Source: CAZFDT01 sp964518335 (GTDB lineage: Bacteria > Planctomycetota > Phycisphaerae > Phycisphaerales > Phycisphaeraceae). Taken from it: a DNA stretch of 64,000 nucleotides. The notes beneath the pieces are model-generated. The model was given only the letters and a program-made list of their open reading frames with translations. It had not been told where the DNA came from and ran no database searches. The position numbers were made by a program, and so were the translations under genes. The DNA lies in NCBI GenBank assembly GCA_964518335.1, contig CAZFDT010000002.1, positions 110,969-174,968 on the forward strand, written 5' to 3'. This document shows positions 24,655-32,172 of this stretch, in pieces. Each line of letters starts with the position of its first letter. The first letter of the stretch is position 1.

Positions 24655-24873
24655 GGGGATAGCTGGTGGCATTTTCGTGAGGACAGCGGCGATTTCAGGT
24701 ACGGCGCACGCCTTGGTCCAGTCGGTCATGCCTTCCTTCCACACGAGCGAATCGGGGGACATCAGCTTTCCGTTGAGCAACTTGCGGACTTGCTGAATGT
24801 CAAATGGCCCGGTTCGTCCGCCATTGCGCATGACGTAGAAACACGCAGCTTCGTTCACGGATGTGTCGGTCAT
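24649..24873 (-). CDS. Cassette-encoded GYF_2 (DUF4339) protein
   Basis: 74 residues, all one GYF_2 domain: FYVMRNGGRTGPFDIQQVRK, then DSLVWKEGMTDWTKA. This domain (YxxxxGxxxGPxxxxxL, WxxGMxxW) is usually the N-terminal part of membrane proteins; here it is alone. Its ribosome site AGGAGG is formed by the first bases of the cassette right after the recombination point, and its TAA stop is inside the attC boundary GCCTAAC, a textbook compact gene cassette. Function unknown; the GYF fold binds proline-rich peptides. Confidence 0.8.
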   Translation of the reverse strand: MTDTSVNEAACFYVMRNGGRTGPFDIQQVRKLLNGKLMSPDSLVWKEGMTDWTKACAVPEIAAVLTKMPPAIPA

Positions 24874-24882
24874 GGGTTCGCC

Positions 24883-24993
24883 TCCTAACGTAGTGGCAAT
24901 AAGTTGTCTGCCGCGCGCGGGAAGGAGGCATCGAATCCTGCGGCCGGCGCACGGTCGCGTGCGCTGCAGATCAACTTGATTGCCTGGTTAGTG
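24883..24993 (-). repeat. Integron attC site 2
   Basis: 111 bp bounded by CACTAAC and GTTAGGA on the minus strand. The halves pair through GGCAAT, AAGTTG and TCTGC blocks and a GC-rich inner stem. CACTAAC is the exact complement of GTTAGTG that opens the cassette at 25183, as expected if attC and cassette start were joined in the circle. Confidence 0.8.
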
Positions 24994-25074
24994 TTCGTGC
25001 CTCCGGATGACACGCGGCGCCGACGGGAGGGGGCGACGGACACTGCGATACGCTGCGGCGTTCGTCCGCATCAT
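24988..25074 (-). CDS. Possible 28-residue cassette peptide
   Basis: ATG ATG CGG ... ending in TAA inside CACTAAC of attC site 2. The peptide (MMRTNAAAYRSVRRPLPSAP, then RVIRRHEH) is short and basic. The stop position is what one expects of a cassette gene, but no ribosome site is seen and no homolog is known to me. The cassette runs from 25183 to about 24889 and holds no longer minus-strand frame. Confidence 0.25.
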   Translation of the reverse strand: MMRTNAAAYRSVRRPLPSAPRVIRRHEH

Positions 25075-25183
25075 GCTCGGCCTATGCGCGCGAACAACTC
25101 AGCGTCACGAGTATGTCAAGTTCGGCGGCCCCATGCAAGCCTTTTCTGCCATCCCTGGCCCCGAACGCATAGCGAACACTAAC

Positions 25184-25924
25184 AACCATTATACGGATCA
25201 GGTACTGCGTAGCAGTCTATCCGCTGGTCGGGGGCTGCTCGATTGTCCGGGGGCGATGGATGGTGGAGTCCATCATGCCCGCGGGGGCGGGCATCCAGGT
25301 TGGTCGTCCGTCGCGTCAACGAGGCCGGGGGTGAATCGGTCGTCGCCCGCGCGATCGCTGGATTCCCGCATGCGCGGGAATGACGGTCGGTCGGGCACGT
25401 GCCGGCCAGCCCCCGGGAAATGGGGCAGACCAGCCGCGCGCCGCGCCTGGGGAAGGGCTTTGTTTCTCGCGGCCGGCGCACTGTCCCATGCGCAGCGCCG
25501 GATGCCCTGCGACGCCGACGGGAGGGAGTGCATGACGGCGGTCGCGGCGCCAATCGCAATCGTATGCGTAACTCGCACTCGTCATCGACGGCGTCCGCCG
25601 GTTGCGGGCGGGTCACGATGACGACGTACGAGTACGATCAATCAGATGTATAGCCGCGACCATCGGTCGCGCCGCGCAGCGGCGGCGAAGCAACACAGCG
25701 CGACCGATGGTCGCGGCTTGACATCGGCCCGAAGGTCCCGCGCGGTAAATCCCCCCCCGAGGACTATGCGCCGCACCGGGCGGGGGTAGAATGGAGTGTT
25801 GCAGTGGACGGGAGGGGCCAGGGATCAGGGATCAGGGTGGGAAGGCAAAAGGCAACATGTAGTATGCAAAGGGCAAAGGCGTGGTCGGGCGGGGGCGTGA
25901 TATGATCGTGCCGGCACGGGGGAG
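25184..25924. other. Repeat-rich intergenic region
   Basis: No gene is supported. It holds a REP-like palindrome (25358-25386), a 20-bp inverted repeat (25652-25718), a promoter-like block GGACTATGCGCCG plus TAGAAT (25761-25792) shared with 35605, a GTTGCAGTG motif, and the string ATGCAAAGGGCAAA (25864) also found at 35710. A TATGAT hexamer at about 25900 may serve the next gene. Confidence 0.5.
25652..25718. repeat. 20-bp perfect inverted repeat
   Basis: Arms 25652-25671 and 25699-25718 are exact complements around a 27-nt loop. Contains GACCATCGGTCG-type subpalindromes. No T-run follows either side, so it is more like a REPIN unit than a terminator. Confidence 0.7.
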
Positions 25925-26824
25925 ATGAGGAGGATGGGCATGTGGCCGGCGCATGGGGGGGATATGCAGGAGGATCGACCGACGCCCGGTGGCGAAGCGG
26001 GCGATGGGGGCTTGCGGCGGCGGCGGTCGGCGATCACCACGGTGCTGGGCTGGGCGATCATCGTCGTCAGTGCGCTGATGACGCCGATGAGCGCGATCTC
26101 GCTGTTGATGATTCTGGCGCAGAGTCACGGCACGGGCTCGACGACGGTGCTGGGGTTCCTGGGCGTCGTGGTGGCGCCGCCGGTGACGGTGGCGGCGGGG
26201 ATCGGGCTGCTGCTTCGCCATCGGTGGGCGAGGTATTACGTCATGGTGCTGCTGGTCGTGCTGGTGGGGGTCAATGTCCGATCGCTGCTGACGGCCCGGC
26301 CGACGCCGACGACGTACACGTCGCCGTCGGGCGTCACGACGATCATCATGGCGTCCGGGCCCAACTACCACAGCCTGCCCATCATTGCGGTGAGCGTGGC
26401 GGCGCTGGGGTGGCTGGCGTCGCGGCGGGTGCGGGACGAATTTGCGGGCGTTCGCCGGGTCGAAGGGTCCGGCGGCGTGGCCGTGGCGGGCACGTGGGGG
26501 GCGAGGGCGGCCGATGCAGTTGCCGTTGCACCGCGGCCCGCGACGCCGTCGGCGGCGAAACAGCGGGCGTCGCTGGTGCTGATGGTCGTCCTGCTGCTGG
26601 TCGGTGCCGCCGTCATGGGTTGGCAGGCGACGACGGGCCTGAACCAGGGCGTCACCCGCATCCCAGGGCGGTTCTCGTCGCGGCATCCAGTCCACCGGCA
26701 GCAGAAGCCGGTGCTGTTTTTCACGATCCTGGGTCTGTACGCCGTGGCGAGCGTGGGCACGGCCGGGTTGGCGGGGGTCATGATCTACACGGCATGCAGA
26801 CCCGGCACGCCGCGCCACGCGTGA
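25925..26824 (+). CDS. Membrane protein of unknown function
   Basis: 299 residues, not recognised. Hydrophobic helices at about 37-60 (ITTVLGWAIIVVSALM), 75-97, 103-125 and two more in the last 90 residues (LVLMVVLLLVGAAVMGW; FFTILGLYAVASVGTAGLAG). Loops are basic or Pro-rich. GAGGAGG sits between the first ATG and a later ATG at 25940, which may be the true start. It precedes the PIN/TRAM gene by 160 nt on the same strand. No conserved motif points to transport or enzymatic function. Confidence 0.6.
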   Translation: MRRMGMWPAHGGDMQEDRPTPGGEAGDGGLRRRRSAITTVLGWAIIVVSALMTPMSAISLLMILAQSHGTGSTTVLGFLGVVVAPPVTVAAGIGLLLRHRWARYYVMVLLVVLVGVNVRSLLTARPTPTTYTSPSGVTTIIMASGPNYHSLPIIAVSVAALGWLASRRVRDEFAGVRRVEGSGGVAVAGTWGARAADAVAVAPRPATPSAAKQRASLVLMVVLLLVGAAVMGWQATTGLNQGVTRIPGRFSSRHPVHRQQKPVLFFTILGLYAVASVGTAGLAGVMIYTACRPGTPRHA

Positions 26825-26985
26825 GGCGTCGAGCGGGCGGACCCGCGTGCGTGGGCCACGACCAGGCGGGGCTTTCGACTTTGGACGCCAACGCTTATGC
26901 TGGTGGGATCATCGGCCGGGGCCTTGTGGGGGGGATGCCGGGGACCATACGCCCTTCCGTGGGCGGGGGTAAGCGGGTGTCATCC

Positions 26986-28176
26986 ATGGTGCTTTTCATC
27001 CTCCGCGGGGCGTTCATTCTGCTGGTGGCGGCGGTGATCGCGCTGTACGTCGTCTTCCAAGGCTTCCAGGAAGAGGTCGGGCTGGGCTTTGGCGCGGTGG
27101 TGGTGATTCTGGTGGGCACGATCGCCATCGCGGGCGCGGTGGTGGCGATCGACGTGTCCAGCCGCAAGAAGAAGCTGTCGGCGTTGTCGGGTGTGTTTCT
27201 GGGGCTGATCGCGGGGCTGGTGGCGGCTTATGCGCTGTCGTTCGTGGTGGACCTGGTGGCGGTGTACACGCTGCCGGAGTTGGAGGGGGACCGCGAGGCG
27301 TACCTGAAGCTGTTGCAGGGGGTGAAGGTGCTCATCGGGCTGGTCATGTGCTACGTGGGCATCTCGCTGGTGCTGCAGACGAAGGACGACTTCCGGTTCG
27401 TGATCCCCTACGTGGAGTTCGCCAAGCAGGTGCGTGGCCAGCGACCCACGCTGCTGGACACGAGCATCGTGATCGACGGGCGCATCCTCGACATTGTGGA
27501 CACGCGGCTGCTGCAGGGGGTGCTGGTGATTCCCAAGTTCGTGCTCAACGAGTTGCAGTTGATCGCCGACTCGGGGGACAAGCTCAAGCGTGCGCGGGGC
27601 CGGCGGGGCCTGGAGATCCTGCAGAAGCTGCAGGAGACGGTGCTGGTCGATGTCGTGATCGAGGACGCCGACGCCGAAGGCGGCACGGTGGACCAGAAGC
27701 TGGTGGCGCTGGCCAAGGAAATGAACGCGCGGATCATGACCAACGATTTCAATCTGAACAAGATCGCGTCGCTGCGTGGGGTGGACGTGATCAACCTGCA
27801 CGACCTGGCCAAGGCGTTGCGACCGGTCGCGCTGCCGGGCGAGGCGCTGCGGGTGCGCGTGGTCAAGCCGGGCGAGGCGCCGGGGCAGGGCGTGGGGTAT
27901 CTCGAGGACGGGACGATGGTGGTGGTCGAGAACGCGCGGATCGCCATCGGTCGGGAGATCGAGCTGATCGTCACGAGTACGATCCAGACGAGCGCGGGGC
28001 GGATGATCTTCGGGCGGTTCGCGGCGGAAATCGGCGGGGGCGAGCCAGTGGAAGGCGCACCGCACACCGACGCCGCCGCCTCGCCGCCATCGCCCGACGA
28101 GCCGCCGCGACCAGCGCCGCCAAGCACGGGCCCGCGCGGGCCGCACTGGGGCGGGCGCAATCCGCGACGGCATTGA
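26986..28176 (+). CDS. PIN and TRAM domain membrane protein (YacL-like)
   Basis: 396 residues. Four N-terminal transmembrane helices (about 1-135), then a PIN nuclease domain starting at LLDTSIVIDGRILDI with the conserved acids (LDTS; IMTNDFNLNKI), then a TRAM RNA-binding domain (GYLEDGTMVVVENARIAIG) and a disordered Pro-rich tail. This is the order of Bacillus YacL-type proteins, thought to be membrane-tethered RNases. A GTG three codons upstream is an alternative start. It is followed after one base by gluconokinase. Length is typical. Confidence 0.88.
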   Translation: MVLFILRGAFILLVAAVIALYVVFQGFQEEVGLGFGAVVVILVGTIAIAGAVVAIDVSSRKKKLSALSGVFLGLIAGLVAAYALSFVVDLVAVYTLPELEGDREAYLKLLQGVKVLIGLVMCYVGISLVLQTKDDFRFVIPYVEFAKQVRGQRPTLLDTSIVIDGRILDIVDTRLLQGVLVIPKFVLNELQLIADSGDKLKRARGRRGLEILQKLQETVLVDVVIEDADAEGGTVDQKLVALAKEMNARIMTNDFNLNKIASLRGVDVINLHDLAKALRPVALPGEALRVRVVKPGEAPGQGVGYLEDGTMVVVENARIAIGREIELIVTSTIQTSAGRMIFGRFAAEIGGGEPVEGAPHTDAAASPPSPDEPPRPAPPSTGPRGPHWGGRNPRRH

Positions 28177-28177
28177 C

Positions 28178-28696
28178 ATGATCGTCATCCTCATGGGCGT
28201 CTCTGGCTCGGGCAAGACGACCGTCGGCGAGAAACTGGCGGCGAAGCTGGGCTGCAGCTTCTTCGACGCCGACCACTTCCACCCCCGCGCCAACATCCTC
28301 AAAATGAGCACGGGCAAGCCGCTGACCGACGACGACCGTCGCCCCTGGCTCGACACGTTGCGAGGCATGATCGAGGGATGGCAGGCGGTCGGGGCGTCGG
28401 CGGTGCTGGCCTGCTCGGCGCTGAAGCGGCGCTACCGCGATGCGCTGATACGCCGCGGCGAGGACGTGCGCCTGGTGTACCTGCGCGGCAGCTTCGAGAC
28501 GATCCTGTCCCGCATGAACGGGCGGACGCACTTCTTCAAGCCCGAGATGCTCAAGAGCCAGTTCGACGCGCTGGAGGAGCCATCGCCTGCGGAGGCGATC
28601 ATCGTGGACATCGACGCCGACGCCGACGCGATCGCGGCACGGATTGTCGCTGCAGTGAGCCAGTGGCCACGGATCGACGATATCTTTGATTCGTGA
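28178..28696 (+). CDS. gntK: Gluconokinase
   Basis: 172 residues, the usual size. P-loop GVSGSGKTT, FFDADHFHPRANILKMSTG substrate region and LACSALKRRYRD match thermoresistant gluconokinase, which makes 6-phosphogluconate from gluconate and ATP. The start lies one base after the PIN/TRAM stop, so they are probably cotranscribed, though no functional link is known. Cytosolic. A GCTGCAGTG motif lies near the 3' end. Confidence 0.92.
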   Translation: MIVILMGVSGSGKTTVGEKLAAKLGCSFFDADHFHPRANILKMSTGKPLTDDDRRPWLDTLRGMIEGWQAVGASAVLACSALKRRYRDALIRRGEDVRLVYLRGSFETILSRMNGRTHFFKPEMLKSQFDALEEPSPAEAIIVDIDADADAIAARIVAAVSQWPRIDDIFDS

Positions 28697-28798
28697 TTGG
28701 CACGTCGCGCGCAGGTGTGGCTGCGCTTGTAGAACAGGCAACGGACCGGCCCGATCGCTCAGTTCCACACACGTGACCGCAGCCTCTACAATATCCCG

Positions 28799-29005
28799 AT
28801 GCCCGTGACCTTCAGGGAGATGGTGCGCATGATCGAACGCGATGGATGGCGTCAGGTCGCCCAGCGGGGCAGCCACCGCCAGTTCAAACACCCCGCCAAG
28901 CCCGGCAAGGTGACCATCGCCGGACAACCGCACCACGACGTGCCGCCGGGCACTTTGCGGAATATCCTTCGTCAGGCGGGGTTGACCCGCGAGGACCTGC
29001 CATGA
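28799..29005 (+). CDS. hicA: HicA-type mRNA interferase toxin
   Basis: 68 residues with the HicA pattern: TFREMVRMIERDGWRQV, then RGSHRQFKHP with the catalytic His, and a C-terminal GTLRNILRQAGL. HicA cuts mRNA. A TACAAT hexamer lies 6 nt before the ATG with no ribosome site, so the pair is likely leaderless. Overlaps hicB by 4 nt (ATGA). Toxin-first order is the classical one. Confidence 0.9.
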   Translation: MPVTFREMVRMIERDGWRQVAQRGSHRQFKHPAKPGKVTIAGQPHHDVPPGTLRNILRQAGLTREDLP

Positions 29006-29217
29006 AATACGCCATCGTCATCGAAAAGTCCACCACAGGCTACGGCGCCTACGCCCCCGACCTGCCCGGCGTCGGCGTCGTCGGCGACACCCCCGACGAG
29101 GTCCGCCAACTCATCCGCCAAGCCATCGACTTCCACCTCGAATCCCTCCGCGCCGATGGTGAGGCGATCCCCGAGCCCAGCGCGCAGATCGATTACGTCG
29201 AGGCTGCGGCTGCGTGA
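29002..29217 (+). CDS. hicB: HicB-type antitoxin
   Basis: 71 residues: MKYAIVIEKSTTGYGAYAPD, LPGVGVVGDTPDEVRQLI, the HicB RNase-H-like fold. It lacks the C-terminal DNA-binding domain (Arc or HTH) of longer HicB proteins, so it may neutralise HicA without repressing the promoter itself. Starts inside the hicA stop. Confidence 0.9.
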   Translation: MKYAIVIEKSTTGYGAYAPDLPGVGVVGDTPDEVRQLIRQAIDFHLESLRADGEAIPEPSAQIDYVEAAAA

Positions 29218-29226
29218 AGTTCGGCT

Positions 29227-29976
29227 TTACAGCGCGCTGGACTCGCGGCTCTCGTTTTCCTCGGCGGTGGCGGGGATGTGCAGGCCGCACTCTTGTTTGA
29301 GCCCGCCGAAGCGCCCGTCGCGCTCGCTCTGGCCGGCGGTGATGGGGTTGGTGTTGTACCAGTCGCCGACGCTGGCGTAGCCCTTGTCGCGCAGCGGGTG
29401 GTAGGGCAGGTCGTGCTTCCTCAGGTAGTCGTGGATGTCCTTGGTGGACCAGTCGAGGATGGGGTGGACCTTGTATCGGCCGCGCGACTTGACCACCACG
29501 GGCAGGTCCTTGCGATGGTCGGTCTGCTGGCGGCGGAGGCCGGCAAGCGTTGCAGTGGCCCCAAGCTCACTCAGGGCGCGTTCCATCGGCTCGACCTTGT
29601 GGATGCGGTCGAGGGTGTTCATGCCCTCGACGCCCTGCTCCCAGAGCTTGCCGTGGCGGGCCAGCGTCCACGCCGGGCTGTGCGGGGCCTGGTACACCCT
29701 GAGGTTCAACCCCAGCCGCTGCGTCAGCTCGTCGGCGAACTTGTAGGTGTCCAGGAAGTGGAAGCCCGTGTCGATGAAGATCACCGGGACCCGCGGCAGG
29801 ACGCGCGTGACCAGGTGGAGCATGACCGCCGCCTGCACGCCGAAGCTCGTCGAGAGCACCAGCCCGTCGCCGAAGGTGTCGGCGGCCCAGCGCACGATGT
29901 CCTCGGCGGACCGGCCGCCGAGGCGGGCGTTGGCGGAGGCCAGGTCGAGTTCGGGCGTGGTGGTCAGGGTGCTCAT
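29227..29976 (-). CDS. cysH: Phosphoadenylyl-sulfate (PAPS) reductase
   Basis: 249 residues. SFGVQAAVMLHLV (P-loop like of the PAPS reductase family), IDTGFHFLDTY, and the C-terminal ECGLHI with the catalytic Cys. The two Cys-Cys pairs that bind the iron-sulfur cluster in APS reductases are absent (LAGLRRQQTDHR stands there), so the substrate should be PAPS with thioredoxin as donor, giving sulfite. Start chosen at MSTLTTTPE; an 18-residue upstream extension is possible. It converges on hicB. No other sulfate-assimilation gene is in view. Confidence 0.9.
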   Translation of the reverse strand: MSTLTTTPELDLASANARLGGRSAEDIVRWAADTFGDGLVLSTSFGVQAAVMLHLVTRVLPRVPVIFIDTGFHFLDTYKFADELTQRLGLNLRVYQAPHSPAWTLARHGKLWEQGVEGMNTLDRIHKVEPMERALSELGATATLAGLRRQQTDHRKDLPVVVKSRGRYKVHPILDWSTKDIHDYLRKHDLPYHPLRDKGYASVGDWYNTNPITAGQSERDGRFGGLKQECGLHIPATAEENESRESSAL

Positions 29977-30050
29977 GGTGGTCAGGTGGGTCGAGCCTTG
30001 TATGTTAACCGCTGGCGTGCCCGGCTTCATCCCGCAACAATGCGCCCAAT

Positions 30051-30100
30051 AGCCGGGACGCTACGCGTCCCCGGAACCAGGGAGCCGTAGGCTCCCGGCT
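30051..30100. repeat. Nested hairpins upstream of folK
   Basis: GGGACGC-TAC-GCGTCCC, then GGGAGCC-GTA-GGCTCCC, enclosed by AGCCGGG and CCCGGCT. Lies between the divergent cysH and folK genes, so it is not a terminator of either; probably a mobile palindromic repeat. Confidence 0.6.
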
Positions 30101-30111
30101 AGAGGGTTCAT

Positions 30112-30588
30112 ATGCCCACCGCGTACATCGGCATCGGCAGCAACCTGGGCGACCGCGCCGGGCACGTGGCGTTTGCGATCGGGCAGTTGCGGGCCATGCC
30201 GGGCGTCGCGCACGTGCGGCCGAGCCCGACGTACGAGACCGACCCGGTCGGTCCGATCGCCCAGGGGCGTTACCTCAACGCCGCCGCCGAGGTGGCCACG
30301 GCCCTGTCCCCGCACGACCTGGCCGCGGCGTTGCGCCGCATCGAAACCGACGCCGGCCGCGAACCGCCGGATGTCCGCCAGCGCTGGGGCCCACGCGTGC
30401 TCGACCTGGACCTGTTGCTTTACGATCGACTCGTGCTCGACACGCCCGACTTGACCGTGCCGCATCCGCGCCTGCACGAGCGGTGGTTCGTGCTCAAGCC
30501 GCTGGCCGATCTCGCCCCCGACGCCGTTCACCCCGTGCTGGGCGTCACCATCGCCACGCTGCTGGCGCGATGCGCACCGGGCCGCTAA
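30112..30588 (+). CDS. folK: 2-amino-4-hydroxy-6-hydroxymethyldihydropteridine diphosphokinase
   Basis: 158 residues, standard HPPK length. AYIGIGSNLGDR at the start, the ATP/substrate site RWGPRVLDLDLLLYD and VPHPRLHERWFVLKPL match the family. It pyrophosphorylates the pterin precursor in folate synthesis. Ten nt after its stop begins queE, so the pterin-related genes folK, queE and queD form one run. QueD and FolK both handle pterin-type compounds derived from GTP. Confidence 0.95.
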   Translation: MPTAYIGIGSNLGDRAGHVAFAIGQLRAMPGVAHVRPSPTYETDPVGPIAQGRYLNAAAEVATALSPHDLAAALRRIETDAGREPPDVRQRWGPRVLDLDLLLYDRLVLDTPDLTVPHPRLHERWFVLKPLADLAPDAVHPVLGVTIATLLARCAPGR

Positions 30589-30597
30589 GATCATCGC

Positions 30598-31293
30598 GTG
30601 ACCGACACGCTGGTGATCAACGAGATTTTCCACTCGATCCAGGGCGAGAGCACGCACACGGGCCGGCCCTGCGTGTTCGTGCGGCTCACCGGCTGCCACC
30701 TGCGCTGCGGCTACTGCGACACCGAGTACGCCTTCCGCGAAGGCGAGCGTCGCACCATCGACGACATTGTTACCGAGGTGCGGGGTTACCAGTGTGACCT
30801 GGTCGAAGTCACCGGCGGCGAACCGCTGCTGCAGCGCGGCGTCCACGAACTGATGCGCCGCCTCTGCGACGCCGGCTTGACGGTGCTGATCGAGACCAGC
30901 GGGGCTTGCGATATCAGCACGTGTGACCCGCGCGTCATCCGCATCATGGACCTGAAGACCCCCGGCAGCGGCGAGGTCGAGCGCAACCTGTGGTCGAACA
31001 TCGAGCACCTGCGTGCCCAGGACGAGGTGAAGTTCGTGCTGTGCGGGCGCGAGGACTACGATTGGGCGACTCAGGTGATTCGTCGCTACGATCTTGCGCG
31101 GCGCGTGCGGGCGGTGCTGCTCAGCGCGGTGCACGAGATCCCGCCGGGCAAGGAACTGCCGGGCGCCGCGGGCCTGTCGCTGCGCGACCTGGCCCAGTGG
31201 ATGCTCGCCGATCGCTTTCCGGGGGCCAGCAATGTGCGGATGCAGACGCAGTTGCACAAGCTGATCTGGGACCCGATGACAAGAGGGGTCTAG
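30598..31293 (+). CDS. queE: 7-carboxy-7-deazaguanine synthase
   Basis: 231 residues. Radical-SAM cysteines are in CHLRCGYCDTEY (CxxxCxxC); EIFHSIQGES at the N-terminus and VEVTGGEPLLQ are typical QueE. It turns 6-carboxytetrahydropterin, the QueD product, into the deazaguanine of queuosine. GTG start: a TAAGAT hexamer ends 6 nt before it, without a ribosome site, suggesting an own leaderless transcript besides read-through from folK. Confidence 0.95.
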   Translation: MTDTLVINEIFHSIQGESTHTGRPCVFVRLTGCHLRCGYCDTEYAFREGERRTIDDIVTEVRGYQCDLVEVTGGEPLLQRGVHELMRRLCDAGLTVLIETSGACDISTCDPRVIRIMDLKTPGSGEVERNLWSNIEHLRAQDEVKFVLCGREDYDWATQVIRRYDLARRVRAVLLSAVHEIPPGKELPGAAGLSLRDLAQWMLADRFPGASNVRMQTQLHKLIWDPMTRGV

Positions 31294-31362
31294 GGGCTGG
31301 GGTTTGGGGTCTGGAACCCCAGCCCCCAGCCCCCAGACGCCAGCCCCCAAACCCCTGACCCC
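31285..31362 (+). repeat. G-tract block and long hairpin between queE and queD
   Basis: Four G4 tracts with loops TCTA, CT and TTT at 31285-31309, overlapping the queE stop codon. The right half (to 31362) is C-rich and nearly complementary, so the RNA could form either a G-quadruplex or a hairpin of about 30 bp ending directly before the queD ATG. Confidence 0.6.
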
Positions 31363-31722
31363 ATGCGTGTAGCACTGACCAAGACGTTCGACTTCGAGGC
31401 CGCGCACTGGCTGCCCACCTTCCCGCAAGGGCACAAGTGTCGGCGGCTGCACGGACATTCGTTCCACGTCGATGTCATCGTCGAGGGCGAGGTCCCGCCG
31501 GAAAAAGGCTACCTCATCGACTTCGGCCAGATCAAGGACGCCATCGACCCGGTGCGACTGCAGCTCGATCACTACTGTCTCAACGACATTGAGGGACTCG
31601 TGAATCCCACGGCGGAGATGCTCGCCCGGTGGGTGTACGATCGGCTCAAGCCGGCGCTGCCGCTGCTGGCGGCGATCCGGGTCCGCGAAACCTGCACCAG
31701 TGCCGCGGAGTACCGAGGTTGA
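31363..31722 (+). CDS. queD: 6-carboxy-5,6,7,8-tetrahydropterin synthase
   Basis: 119 residues, typical. Zinc His residues in FEAAHWL and RLHGHSFHVDV, plus YLIDFGQIKDAID and HYCLND. Converts dihydroneopterin triphosphate to carboxytetrahydropterin for QueE. No ribosome site: the ATG follows directly on the C-rich side of the hairpin, so that structure may control translation. The next gene starts inside its stop codon. Confidence 0.94.
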   Translation: MRVALTKTFDFEAAHWLPTFPQGHKCRRLHGHSFHVDVIVEGEVPPEKGYLIDFGQIKDAIDPVRLQLDHYCLNDIEGLVNPTAEMLARWVYDRLKPALPLLAAIRVRETCTSAAEYRG

Positions 31723-32138
31723 GCCCCCAAGCCCGTGTCACGCTGCAGGTCCTGGCCTCCTTCGCGCTCGTTGCAGTGGTCCTGTGGTTCATGTGGCGGC
31801 TGCCGCGGCGGGGCGAGTCGCTCTATCCATGGGCGCCGCCCCTGGCGCTGCTGTCGGCGTGGACGGGGCTGGGGTCGTTGGCCGTCACGATCCTGCTGTG
31901 GATGGCGCCCTTCCCCGACCTGTGGCTGGTGGTGACGTTCCTGGGGCTGTACCCGGCGTCGCTTGCCGCCGGCACGCTCGTGCTGTGGATCTACCGCGGC
32001 GCCCTCGGCACGCAGGACACCATCGCCGCGCAACTGGCGCAGGCCCGCGTCGGCATCGCCCTGGGCCTGCTCGCCGTCGTCCTGGGCTACATCTATGTCA
32101 TGACCCACAAGACGCCGTTCACCGCCATCGGCGGATGA
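31719..32138 (+). CDS. Small membrane protein
   Basis: 139 residues from a TTG that overlaps the queD stop (TTGA). Not recognised. Four hydrophobic helices (VLASFALVAVVLWFMW, LALLSAWTGLGSLAVTILLW, LVVTFLGLYPASLAAGTLVLW, IALGLLAVVLGYIYVM), short loops. Start codon is uncertain because no ATG is near; coupling with queD suggests this one. Contains a GTTGCAGTG motif. Function unknown. Confidence 0.55.
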   Translation: MSPQARVTLQVLASFALVAVVLWFMWRLPRRGESLYPWAPPLALLSAWTGLGSLAVTILLWMAPFPDLWLVVTFLGLYPASLAAGTLVLWIYRGALGTQDTIAAQLAQARVGIALGLLAVVLGYIYVMTHKTPFTAIGG

Positions 32139-32172
32139 ACGCCACAAACCCGCAACGCCACAACGCCACAAA

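Noticed and set aside
25007..25621. 204-codon plus-strand frame
   Set aside because: Runs across a cassette junction and REP palindromes; composition not protein-like.
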